Program-made: the position numbers and the translations under genes
The notes under the pieces: generated by a model
Database searches by the model: none
Told to the model about the DNA's origin: nothing
Seen by the model: only the letters and a program-made list of their open reading frames with translations
From: Bacteroidales bacterium
GTDB taxonomy: Bacteria > Bacteroidota > Bacteroidia > Bacteroidales > UBA932
Length of the DNA: 6,319 nt
Assembly (NCBI GenBank): GCA_016303175.1
Contig: JAEDMF010000097.1
Coordinates: forward strand, 1 to 6,319
Direction of reading: 5' to 3'
Shown: piece after piece, positions 1-6,319 of the stretch
Layout of the letters: every line of letters starts with the position of its first letter
Numbering within the stretch: position 1 is the first letter of the stretch

Positions 1-1
1 T

Positions 2-1039
2 TCATCCGGCTTTGACAGGGAATTGGGAGGAAAGAAGGTAGGTCTGTATCGCTTGAAAGCCGGTCGCTATGAAATGCAGGTCTGCAATTATGGCGGCCGG
101 GTCGTGAGCCTGTTTGTTCCGGACAGGGATGGCAAAATGGTGGACGTGGTGCTCGGACATTCCTGTCTTGAAGACTATATCTATGGGAAGGAAAGGTTTC
201 TGGGTTCTGTCGTAGGTCCGGTGGCAAACCGCATCGTAGGGGCAAGTTATAGGAAGAACGGGGTCAGGTATGTCCTCGAACCCAACCACAACGGCAAGGG
301 AACGCTTCACGGAGGTTTCAGGGGACTGGATTCTGTTGTGTGGGACGTTAAGGCGGTGAATGATTCGTCCATTGTCCTGCATTATCTTCACGCTGACGGG
401 GAGGGCGGATTTCCTGGCAATCTGGACATAGAGATGACATACAGCCTCAGTTCTGACGGAGTCTGGAGCATAGATTATGCGGCAACAACGGACAAGCTTA
501 CTCCGGTCAACCTTTCCAACCATCCTTTCTTCAATCTTGCCGGCCGGGGAACTTGTCTGGATTGGATTCTATGGGTAAATGCCGATGAATTCATTGCCAC
601 GCGCGCTCTTGATGTGCTTGAAAAGCCCGTAAAGGTGGAGGGCACGGCTATGGATTACCGCGACCCCCGCAAGGTGAGGGATGCTGTGGAAAGTTCCTGC
701 CCTCACATTGTGAATGCCAATCAGGGTTTTGACCATAATTATTGCATCCGAGGGGAGGGCTTCCGTGAGGCCGCTTCCCTGTATTGCTCCGAGAACGGCA
801 TAATGCTGCGGGTGTTCTCTGACCAGCCGGGGCTTCAGCTGTACAGCGGACAGTGGCTCTCGGGAGCTGACAAGGGCAAGCAGGGAGAAAGGCTGGAGCG
901 TTATTCATCCTTTACCTTTGAAACCCAGAATTATCCGGATGCCCCCAACAAGCCTTCATTTCCCAACCCTTTCCTGAGGCCGGGACAGAAATATACCCAC
1001 AAATGCGAATACAGGTTCTCAGTACAGAACAAATTATGA
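2..1039 (+). CDS. galM: Aldose 1-epimerase (mutarotase), 5'-truncated by the window edge
   Basis: Interconverts alpha and beta anomers of aldoses such as galactose or glucose. The frame is open from base 2; I count that codon as residue 1 (345 residues visible). Family hallmarks appear in order: an N-terminal SGFD-type segment (residues 2-5), YGGRVVSLFVPDRDG (about 30-44), TLHGG with the substrate-binding His (H103), NLSNHPFFNLAG with the catalytic acid His (H174), GFDHNY with the sugar-binding Asp (D244), LQLYSGQWL (about 278-286) and FETQNYPDAPNKP with the catalytic base Glu (E307). All key residues are present, so it should be active. TTG at 23 is a possible start but unlikely: the in-frame residues before it resemble the SGLD segment at the start of the mature part of Bacteroidota GalM proteins. 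The missing piece is therefore probably short, perhaps a signal peptide, which would place the enzyme in the periplasm (inference). The stop overlaps the start of the next gene, indicating co-transcription. Family assignment is very secure; substrate is not determined. Confidence 0.95.
   Translation, partial: SSGFDRELGGKKVGLYRLKAGRYEMQVCNYGGRVVSLFVPDRDGKMVDVVLGHSCLEDYIYGKERFLGSVVGPVANRIVGASYRKNGVRYVLEPNHNGKGTLHGGFRGLDSVVWDVKAVNDSSIVLHYLHADGEGGFPGNLDIEMTYSLSSDGVWSIDYAATTDKLTPVNLSNHPFFNLAGRGTCLDWILWVNADEFIATRALDVLEKPVKVEGTAMDYRDPRKVRDAVESSCPHIVNANQGFDHNYCIRGEGFREAASLYCSENGIMLRVFSDQPGLQLYSGQWLSGADKGKQGERLERYSSFTFETQNYPDAPNKPSFPNPFLRPGQKYTHKCEYRFSVQNKL
1036..1039 (+). promoter_or_regulatory. ATGA stop/start overlap between galM and the BACON lipoprotein gene
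   Basis: The galM stop TGA (1037-1039) shares bases with an ATG at 1036, the classic arrangement for translational coupling. A second in-frame ATG at 1048, preceded by an A-run (gcaaaa), gives a neater signal peptide (MKIFRIL...) and has the A-rich upstream context common at Bacteroidota starts. Both starts yield the same mature lipoprotein. Which is used cannot be settled from sequence alone. Confidence 0.5.
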
Positions 1040-1758
1040 CAGCAAAAATGAAAATCTTCCGGATACTGGCAGTAGCCTCTGTGGCGCTGCTGCTCTCTTG
1101 CAACAAACAGACTCAGGATTTGCCCCGGCTGCGCCTGAATACAACTGTCGTCACTGCAGATATTTCGGGAGGGGACAAGACCCTTTCCGTGTCTGCTTCC
1201 GGGGCGTGGACAGCAGAGTTTGAAGAGGAAGTGGATTGGGTTTCCTTGTCATCCGGCCGGCAGGGCGAGGGGAATGGGGAGATAGTCCTGCATTTCGAAC
1301 CCAACAGCGGCGATTTCCGCTTCGTATATCTGAAGGTCAGTCTCTCAGGTACTGATTTGTATAAGATGGTGAGTGTCAATCAGGAGGCCGTGAGTGGCTC
1401 GCCCATAGTGAGACTGACTCCCGTTCAGGATTATTTCCCTGCTGCGGGAGGAGCCTTCGAACTTGGTTATTTCTCTAACAAAGCTCCTCAGGATCTGAGG
1501 GTGGAACTGGAACCTGAGGTGGACTGGGTGACGGATATATATATAGGTACGGACAGGCTTTCGTTCAAATTGTCAGAGAATGTAGCAGAAGTGAGACGCT
1601 CTGTGGTCTTGACGCTGTATCATCAGGATGCATCCGGAGTCAGATTTATAGACAAATGCACGTTGACCCAAAAGCCGAAGGCAGTCATTGTGGAGGGCAG
1701 TACGAGTGCAGGGCACGAATCCTATGGTACTGATTCCGACGGTGTGGCTTGGATATAG
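1036..1758 (+). CDS. Lipoprotein with two BACON-like domains
   Basis: A 240-residue protein from ATG 1036 (236 from ATG 1048). It starts with a lipoprotein signal peptide: basic n-region (KMKIFR), hydrophobic core LAVASVALLL and lipobox LLSC, with Cys22 the lipidated residue. The mature part reads as two beta-sandwich repeats of about 85-90 residues. Repeat 1 (about 32-118) has the BACON pattern: GGDKTLSVSASGAWTAEF, then EVDWVSL, then a closing strand VSVNQ (112-116). Repeat 2 (about 124-214) has GGAFELGYFSN, EVDWVTD (161-167) and closing strand CTLTQ (208-212). EVDWV occurs in both repeats, suggesting internal duplication. BACON domains are frequent in Bacteroidota PUL proteins and are thought to bind glycans or act as spacers. 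No catalytic domain is present, so a surface glycan-binding or accessory role beside SusC/SusD is inferred. The C-terminal tail (215-240) is polar and ends at an amber stop 28 bases before susC; an acidic repeat lies in frame beyond it (see findings). Specificity is unknown. Confidence 0.82.
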   Translation: MTAKMKIFRILAVASVALLLSCNKQTQDLPRLRLNTTVVTADISGGDKTLSVSASGAWTAEFEEEVDWVSLSSGRQGEGNGEIVLHFEPNSGDFRFVYLKVSLSGTDLYKMVSVNQEAVSGSPIVRLTPVQDYFPAAGGAFELGYFSNKAPQDLRVELEPEVDWVTDIYIGTDRLSFKLSENVAEVRRSVVLTLYHQDASGVRFIDKCTLTQKPKAVIVEGSTSAGHESYGTDSDGVAWI

Positions 1759-1762
1759 CAAG

Positions 1763-1810
1763 GATGTGAAACCGAGTGTGAAACTGATGATGAAACCGAT
1801 GATGAAACCT
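1763..1810 (+). repeat. Four-unit imperfect 12-bp tandem repeat over the BACON/susC junction
   Basis: Four consecutive 12-base units: GATGTGAAACCG, AGTGTGAAACTG, ATGATGAAACCG and ATGATGAAACCT. The last two are identical except for the final base, and GATGATGAAACC is perfectly duplicated at 1786-1797 and 1798-1809. In the susC frame the units read DVKP, SVKL, MMKP, MMKP, so the last two supply four in-frame ATG codons (1787, 1790, 1799, 1802). The repeat fills nearly all of the gap after the BACON stop and the first codons of susC. Because the unit is a multiple of three, gain or loss of copies would not shift the susC frame but would change the number of start codons and the spacing from the upstream stop. 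Confidence 0.85.
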
Positions 1811-4800
1811 GACGGGACAATCCGGAAATCATTCTGGACGGCTCTTGTTGCGGCTATGTTCCTACCTGCTCTATGTCTGTCAGCCCAGAACGGCAACTTT
1901 GAGCTGAAGGGCGTGGTGCTGGACAATGCTGCCGTCCCCTTGCCGGGAGTGGTGGTCTTCGTGAAGAACGGGGCGGCCGCCTCAGGCACTATGACGGACG
2001 GAAACGGCGCTTTTTATCTCGACGTTGCCGCCGGCAATGTGCTCGTCTTTTCCTGTATGGGATACAAGACTGTAGAGAAACAGGTAGAGGGCCCTTCCGG
2101 GACTCCTTGGCGTATAATTCTGGAGACGGAGAATGTTATGCTGGAGGAGACCGTTGTGGTGGGATATGGCGTACAGAAGCGTGAGAGCGTTGTCGGAGCC
2201 ATTACAAACATCAAAAGTGATGATTTGATCAAGGCAGGAACCAGTTCGCTGAACAATTCCCTCGCAGGCAAGGTTCCCGGTCTTACGGTGTTTTCCGAAA
2301 GCGGAGCCCCCGGCGAGAATGACGCCACTTTGCTGGTGAGGGGTCTTTCCAGCTGGAACGGCAGCGCCCCTCTGGTGATGGTGGACGGCATAGAAAGGGA
2401 GATGAGCACCATTTCTCCGAATGACGTCAAAAGCATTTCCATTCTCAAGGATGCCTCAGCCACGGCCGTCTATGGCGCAAAGGGCGCGAATGGAGTGATA
2501 CTTGTCACCACCAAGACAGGCTCCAAGGGTGCCCCCCGTTTTTCTGTCAAGGTGGAACAGGGCATCAACACTCCTTTGTTCATTCCCTCGCACGTGGATG
2601 CCGTCACCGTTGCTTCGATGGTCAATGTGGCGATGAGGAATACCCAATCGTTTTCTTCCATATTCTCTGATGAGGAGCTTGCCAAATATGCCACCCAGTC
2701 TGATCCTTTGAGGTATCCCGACGTTTCCTGGTATGACATTCTGCTGAAGGACTTCGCTCTGAGTACCGACGCGAATTTCTCAATGTCCGGAGGAACGGAC
2801 AAACTGGCTTATTATCTGGGTGTTAGTTATTCTCACGAGGACTCCATTCTAAAGGAGATTACCAAGGGGACCAATTTTTCGAGTGACCGTATCAACTACC
2901 GCCTGAACCTGGATTGGAACATTACTCCTTCCACCCATCTGTCATTCAAGGTTGGTGGAGTTGCCGACATCAGAAAGAAGCTCCAGAGCGTAAGCAATTC
3001 GTCCGCGGTTTTCAGCACCATATATCAGGCACCCACGATATCTTATCCTGCTTATTATCCCGAATGGGCAATGGAACAGTTCCCGGATGCCAACTATCCC
3101 GGTCTTGTTGAAACCCGTTTCAGCGGGAACCAGGGACATAAGTATGCAAATCCCTACAGTATGCTTGGCAATCCGGATTACAGGCAAAGTGTGTCCAACC
3201 GATTGATGACCGACATCATATTCAAGCAAGATCTGGATTTTCTTACAAAGGGCCTGTCGGTTTCGGCCAAGTTCGGCCTCACGTCCACTTATACGAGAAT
3301 ATCCCAGGATGCAAGGTCCTATGCGGCGCAATACAACATAAATTGGGATTTGTATGACCAGGGCTCGGACAATTATTGGGTTCCTGTTAACAAGAGGGAC
3401 CAGTTTGTCTTCAGCCAAAGTCCTTATGCCGTCACCCAGAACAATTCGGCTTCGGGGGTTTCCTACATTACCTATGTTGAGGCTTCCGTGAATTACAGCC
3501 GGAAATTTGCCGATGCCCATTCCGTGACAGCTCTGGCCTTGTATAACCAAAGGCAGCAGACCACCGATGCCAGCTTCCCGAAGAGGAATCAGTCCTTCGT
3601 GACTAGGCTGACCTATGATTACAAGGGCAGATACTTGATTGAGGCCAATCTGGGCATTACCGGCAGCGAGCAGTTCGCACCCGAACATCGTTACGGAGTC
3701 TTTCCGTCCGTTGCCTTGGGATATGTTATTTCCAAGGAGAGGTTCTGGAAGCAGGCTATGCCCTGGTGGAGCAGGATGAAAGTGCGTTATTCGAATGGTT
3801 TGGTGGGTAGTGACAAGGCTTCTTCGAACTGGTTGTATTATTCTTCCTGGTCCCGCAACGGCAATTATATAACGGAGGATGCCGCAGCCAATGTGGAGGC
3901 CCGTTGGGAGACTGCCCACAAGCAGGACCTCGGCATAGAGATGGGATGGCTGGAAGACAAATTGCTGCTCGAGTTGGATCTGTACGATGAGAAAAGGCGG
4001 GATATGCTTATGCCGCCGGTGGTGACTCCTCTTGTGGGCATCCAGTACAAGGATGTAAACACTGGCTCCCTGAAAAAGCATGGTTTCGAGCTGGAATTGA
4101 AGTGGAATGACAGAACATCCGGAGGCTTCGGCTATTTTGCCGGTGTGATGCTCGGTTTGAGCGAAAACAGGATAACCAACTATGGAGATGCGCCGTATGC
4201 TCCCGATTATCAGAAATATGTGAATACGCCTCTGAATTCTGCGCGGACCGGATCCACCTTGGTCGATGGAAAATATTTCAACAGCATAGACGAAATACAC
4301 GGCTACCCCATCTATACTTCCGAGTGGACCAACGTAGTGCCCGGAGTATATAAGTTTCTGGACTATACGGCGGACGGCCGCATCAACCAGTCGGATTTGC
4401 ACGTGCTGAACGGTTCCACCTATGCCCCCGGCATCTATTCCCTGAACCTGGGTTTTGATTACAAGGGCTGGAGTTTCAAGACTTTGTGCACCGGCACCAT
4501 AGGAAAGTACATAAACTACCGCCGGTCTGCGATAATCCCCTTCTATGCCGGTGACTACGTGATTCACAAGTCCCATCTGGATTACTGGACTCCACTGAAC
4601 CGCGACGCGGCTGTGCCGGCACTGTCCTTGTCCGACGAAATGTATGCCTGGGCAGGAGGCACTTCGGATTGGCCAGGTTACGATTTGGCTCTTGACGGTT
4701 ACACTTGGCGCAAGTCCGACTATTTTTCCATCAAGGAAGTCATGCTATCCTACACCTTTGACGGCAAGATGCTGAAACAGAAGTTAGGAATCCAGTCCCT

Positions 4801-4936
4801 TTCCTTGGGGGTGACCTGCAACAATCTATACACCTTCACTGAATTGATGGAACAGGATCCCCAGCGCCTGACGACAGCCGAGAATTATTATCCCACAATG
4901 AGGTTGCTCAAGTTAAGCCTGAGTATGTCATTCTAA
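1787..4936 (+). CDS. SusC-like TonB-dependent outer-membrane glycan transporter
   Basis: Imports oligosaccharides across the outer membrane using TonB-ExbBD energy, working with a SusD lipoprotein that caps the barrel. From ATG 1787 it has 1049 residues, a normal SusC length. Order: signal peptide (about 1-33; basic TIRK, core FWTALVAAMFLPALCL, likely cleavage A33/Q34); CarboxypepD_reg-like domain (about 38-112; KGVVLDNAAVPLPGVVV, TDGNGAFYLDV, VFSCMGYKT); SusC signature ETVVVGYGVQKRESVVGAI (121-139) covering the TonB-box region; plug (about 132-245) with LVRGLSSWNGSAPLVMVDGIE and the diagnostic SILKDASATAVYGAKGANGVILVTTKTG; then the beta-barrel to a final SMSF, whose terminal Phe fits BAM-dependent assembly. 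An EF-hand-like loop DYTADGRINQSD lies at 859-870. No STN domain precedes the plug. The start is uncertain among ATGs 1787, 1790, 1799 and 1802, all giving the same mature protein. An upstream in-frame ATG at 1688 would overlap the BACON gene by 71 bases and push the signal peptide inward, so I reject it. Substrate cannot be deduced. Confidence 0.95.
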   Translation: MMKPMMKPDGTIRKSFWTALVAAMFLPALCLSAQNGNFELKGVVLDNAAVPLPGVVVFVKNGAAASGTMTDGNGAFYLDVAAGNVLVFSCMGYKTVEKQVEGPSGTPWRIILETENVMLEETVVVGYGVQKRESVVGAITNIKSDDLIKAGTSSLNNSLAGKVPGLTVFSESGAPGENDATLLVRGLSSWNGSAPLVMVDGIEREMSTISPNDVKSISILKDASATAVYGAKGANGVILVTTKTGSKGAPRFSVKVEQGINTPLFIPSHVDAVTVASMVNVAMRNTQSFSSIFSDEELAKYATQSDPLRYPDVSWYDILLKDFALSTDANFSMSGGTDKLAYYLGVSYSHEDSILKEITKGTNFSSDRINYRLNLDWNITPSTHLSFKVGGVADIRKKLQSVSNSSAVFSTIYQAPTISYPAYYPEWAMEQFPDANYPGLVETRFSGNQGHKYANPYSMLGNPDYRQSVSNRLMTDIIFKQDLDFLTKGLSVSAKFGLTSTYTRISQDARSYAAQYNINWDLYDQGSDNYWVPVNKRDQFVFSQSPYAVTQNNSASGVSYITYVEASVNYSRKFADAHSVTALALYNQRQQTTDASFPKRNQSFVTRLTYDYKGRYLIEANLGITGSEQFAPEHRYGVFPSVALGYVISKERFWKQAMPWWSRMKVRYSNGLVGSDKASSNWLYYSSWSRNGNYITEDAAANVEARWETAHKQDLGIEMGWLEDKLLLELDLYDEKRRDMLMPPVVTPLVGIQYKDVNTGSLKKHGFELELKWNDRTSGGFGYFAGVMLGLSENRITNYGDAPYAPDYQKYVNTPLNSARTGSTLVDGKYFNSIDEIHGYPIYTSEWTNVVPGVYKFLDYTADGRINQSDLHVLNGSTYAPGIYSLNLGFDYKGWSFKTLCTGTIGKYINYRRSAIIPFYAGDYVIHKSHLDYWTPLNRDAAVPALSLSDEMYAWAGGTSDWPGYDLALDGYTWRKSDYFSIKEVMLSYTFDGKMLKQKLGIQSLSLGVTCNNLYTFTELMEQDPQRLTTAENYYPTMRLLKLSLSMSF

Positions 4937-4949
4937 ATCCCGACCCGCA

Positions 4950-6319
4950 ATGAAAAAGCTCAAGCATATATTTTTGTTGTCTTTACTTGCTTTTGTCGTG
5001 ACCGACTGCAAGTATCTTGACGTCGATCCTGAGCTGGGACTTGACGATGAAACCGTATTCGGAACTTATGCCAATTTCAGGGCTTATTTCCAATGGCTGT
5101 ACACCGACAACTCAGGCAAGAACAAGGAGAGCATACTTTATGCTTTCCCTATGTACGCGGATTTTCTTACGGACTACTCTTTTTCCTGGTACAACACCAC
5201 GGATATGTCCGATGCGGGCAGGATGGGTGTCACCCAGCAGTATTTCAAGCAGGGAGTCATCACACAGGATTTTCTCCGCTCTGTCAGTTTCGATACTTCC
5301 ACAGCAGACAAACCCTTGGCAAAGGCTATGTTTTCCGTTATCCGCAGATGCAATATGACCATACAGAATATCAATATGTGCAAGGATGCCACGACGCAGC
5401 AGCTCAAGGATTTGCTGGGCCAGGCTTATGCTCTGCGGGGTTTCTGCCATTTCTCGTTGTGCCGCTTCTTCGGGGGTATGCCCTATCTGGACCATCCTCT
5501 CGGACCCGAAGAGTCGTGGGATCTGCCCAGGTTGAGCACGTATCAGACTTACAGAATGGCGGCTGAAGACCTTAAGAAGGGGTACGAATTGCTGAAGGAA
5601 GCTGGTTATATGCGCCGTAACTCGCCCCAGGCTCTCAATTCCGCCACACTCAATGAAATAAGTGGAGCTGCGGCGGTGGCATTGTATGCAAGGGCTATGC
5701 TGTATGCCGCCAGCGAATACAGCAATGCAAATGGTGTGCGCGATTGGGAAGAAGCTGCGGCAGCGGCGGCTCTGGCCATAAGTGAAGCGGAAGCGGCAGG
5801 CTATACCTTGACGGAAGCCAAGGATTATTCAAAGAATTTCCTCACCCAGGAAACTACCAATGAGAATCTCTGGACCTACAGTATCCAGAAAAACGACAGT
5901 GACCTCAGTTTCGGCAGCATTATGGCATATCCCCAGTCCGGCAGCGATACCGGTTCCTCAGGGGTTTGTCCCACCCAGAATTTCGTGGACCGCTATGAGA
6001 CAATCCACGGCGAGGCGCTACTGACTCCGGAGCAAAGACAGGAAGCCGCCGGGAGGGGCCATTACAATGAGCAGAACCCCTATGCGGGAAGGGACCCCCG
6101 TCTGGACCTTACCATAGTGCGTGACGGTCAGGTCAACACCTATACAAACGAAGGAATAATCAATATTTGTTATGACCCCAATGCCAGTCCGAAACCCAGA
6201 TGGCTCTCCAACAGTTTCGGCAAGAATATCGTAAGTTTCGGCATTGATTGGGGCACAAGGGACAATGATACTTATGCTTACTCCAATACGGGCTACTATT
6301 GCAGGAAGTATTGGAACGG
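4950..6319 (+). CDS. SusD-like surface glycan-binding lipoprotein, 3'-truncated by the window edge
   Basis: Outer-membrane lipoprotein that binds glycan and forms a lid on its SusC partner. It starts at ATG 4950, 13 bases after the susC stop, and stays open to the edge (456 complete codons; SusD proteins usually have about 500-600, so the C-terminal end is missing). Signal peptide MKKLKHIFLLSLLAFVVTDC puts the lipid-bearing Cys at residue 20; the -1 residue is Asp, not the usual Gly, Ala or Ser. SusD hallmarks follow in order: CKYLDVDPE (20-28); LLGQAYALRGFCHFSLCRFFGGMPYL (155-180), the conserved helix and turn of the N-terminal SusD region; helix AAVALYARAMLYAA with DWEEAAAAAALAI (265-277) in the TPR-like scaffold; NFVDRYETIHGEAL (344-357); NPYAGRDPRL (376-385), the RDPR motif of the C-terminal RagB/SusD region; and TGYYCRKYWN (447-456), the conserved segment near the C-terminus. 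The acidic stretch after Cys fits surface export signals described in Bacteroidota lipoproteins (inference). Ligand unknown. Confidence 0.95.
   Translation, partial: MKKLKHIFLLSLLAFVVTDCKYLDVDPELGLDDETVFGTYANFRAYFQWLYTDNSGKNKESILYAFPMYADFLTDYSFSWYNTTDMSDAGRMGVTQQYFKQGVITQDFLRSVSFDTSTADKPLAKAMFSVIRRCNMTIQNINMCKDATTQQLKDLLGQAYALRGFCHFSLCRFFGGMPYLDHPLGPEESWDLPRLSTYQTYRMAAEDLKKGYELLKEAGYMRRNSPQALNSATLNEISGAAAVALYARAMLYAASEYSNANGVRDWEEAAAAAALAISEAEAAGYTLTEAKDYSKNFLTQETTNENLWTYSIQKNDSDLSFGSIMAYPQSGSDTGSSGVCPTQNFVDRYETIHGEALLTPEQRQEAAGRGHYNEQNPYAGRDPRLDLTIVRDGQVNTYTNEGIINICYDPNASPKPRWLSNSFGKNIVSFGIDWGTRDNDTYAYSNTGYYCRKYWN

Noticed and set aside
23..25. TTG 23 as the galM start codon.
   Set aside because: The frame is open leftward to the window edge, and the preceding residues SSGFDRE match the conserved segment before this point in exported GalM proteins.
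1534..1545. Short alternating AT run (atatatata) in the BACON gene.
   Set aside because: It is in frame, encodes DIYIG within a beta-strand region, and is too short to call a functional repeat.
1688..1786. Upstream in-frame extension of susC starting at ATG 1688 or 1724.
   Set aside because: It would overlap the BACON coding sequence, adds residues unlike a SusC N-terminus, and places the signal peptide about 40-60 residues inside the protein. ATGs 1787-1802 sit directly before a normal signal peptide.
2942..4576. A 544-codon open frame on the minus strand inside susC.
   Set aside because: It lies wholly within a strongly conserved SusC gene, its translation shows no recognisable domain, and long antisense open frames are a common by-product of codon bias in balanced-to-GC-rich coding DNA.
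4937..4949. Possible terminator or promoter between susC and susD.
   Set aside because: The gap is only 13 bases, with no hairpin or T-run, consistent with co-transcription.
4966..4977. TATTTTTG within the AT-rich susD signal sequence, resembling the Bacteroides -7 promoter element TAnnTTTG.
   Set aside because: It lies inside the susD coding region, has no convincing -33 TTTG partner, and the AT-richness is explained by codons for hydrophobic signal-peptide residues.
5017..5566. Overlapping plus- and minus-strand open frames inside susD (113, 157, 127 and 77 codons).
   Set aside because: The frame from ATG 4950 carries all SusD motifs and runs open to the window end; these are out-of-frame shadows.

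Overview
The window looks like part of a polysaccharide utilization locus (PUL) from a member of the Bacteroidota, most likely order Bacteroidales. The evidence is a SusC-type TonB-dependent transporter followed directly by a SusD-type lipoprotein, a lipoprotein built from BACON-like domains, and no clear Shine-Dalgarno sequences before the starts. Base composition looks balanced to slightly GC-rich by eye (not counted), which is higher than many Bacteroides. Genus cannot be fixed from this sequence.

Layout, all on the + strand: (1) bases 2-1039, the 3' part of an aldose 1-epimerase (galM) gene whose true start lies left of the window; (2) bases 1036-1758, a small lipoprotein with two BACON-like beta-sandwich domains, overlapping the galM stop by four bases; (3) bases 1763-1810, a 12-bp, four-unit imperfect tandem repeat covering the gap and the susC start codons; (4) bases 1787-4936, a full SusC-like outer-membrane transporter; (5) bases 4950-6319, a SusD-like surface lipoprotein that runs off the right edge. 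Gaps are -4, 28 and 13 bases, with no terminator or promoter that I can support, so all four genes are probably one transcription unit.

Expected working model (family knowledge plus inference): the SusD-like lipoprotein and possibly the BACON lipoprotein hold a glycan at the cell surface. The SusC-like barrel imports oligosaccharides using TonB energy, and the epimerase interconverts alpha and beta anomers of the released aldoses. The window has no glycoside hydrolase, peptidase, sulfatase or regulator, so the target glycan cannot be named. The SusC protein lacks an N-terminal STN signalling domain, which argues against sigma/anti-sigma control through this transporter.

I see no evidence for a wholly new system. 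The most unusual spot is the 12-bp repeat at the BACON/susC junction. It multiplies the susC start codons and, in the BACON reading frame just past the amber stop, would encode an acidic tetrapeptide-repeat tail.
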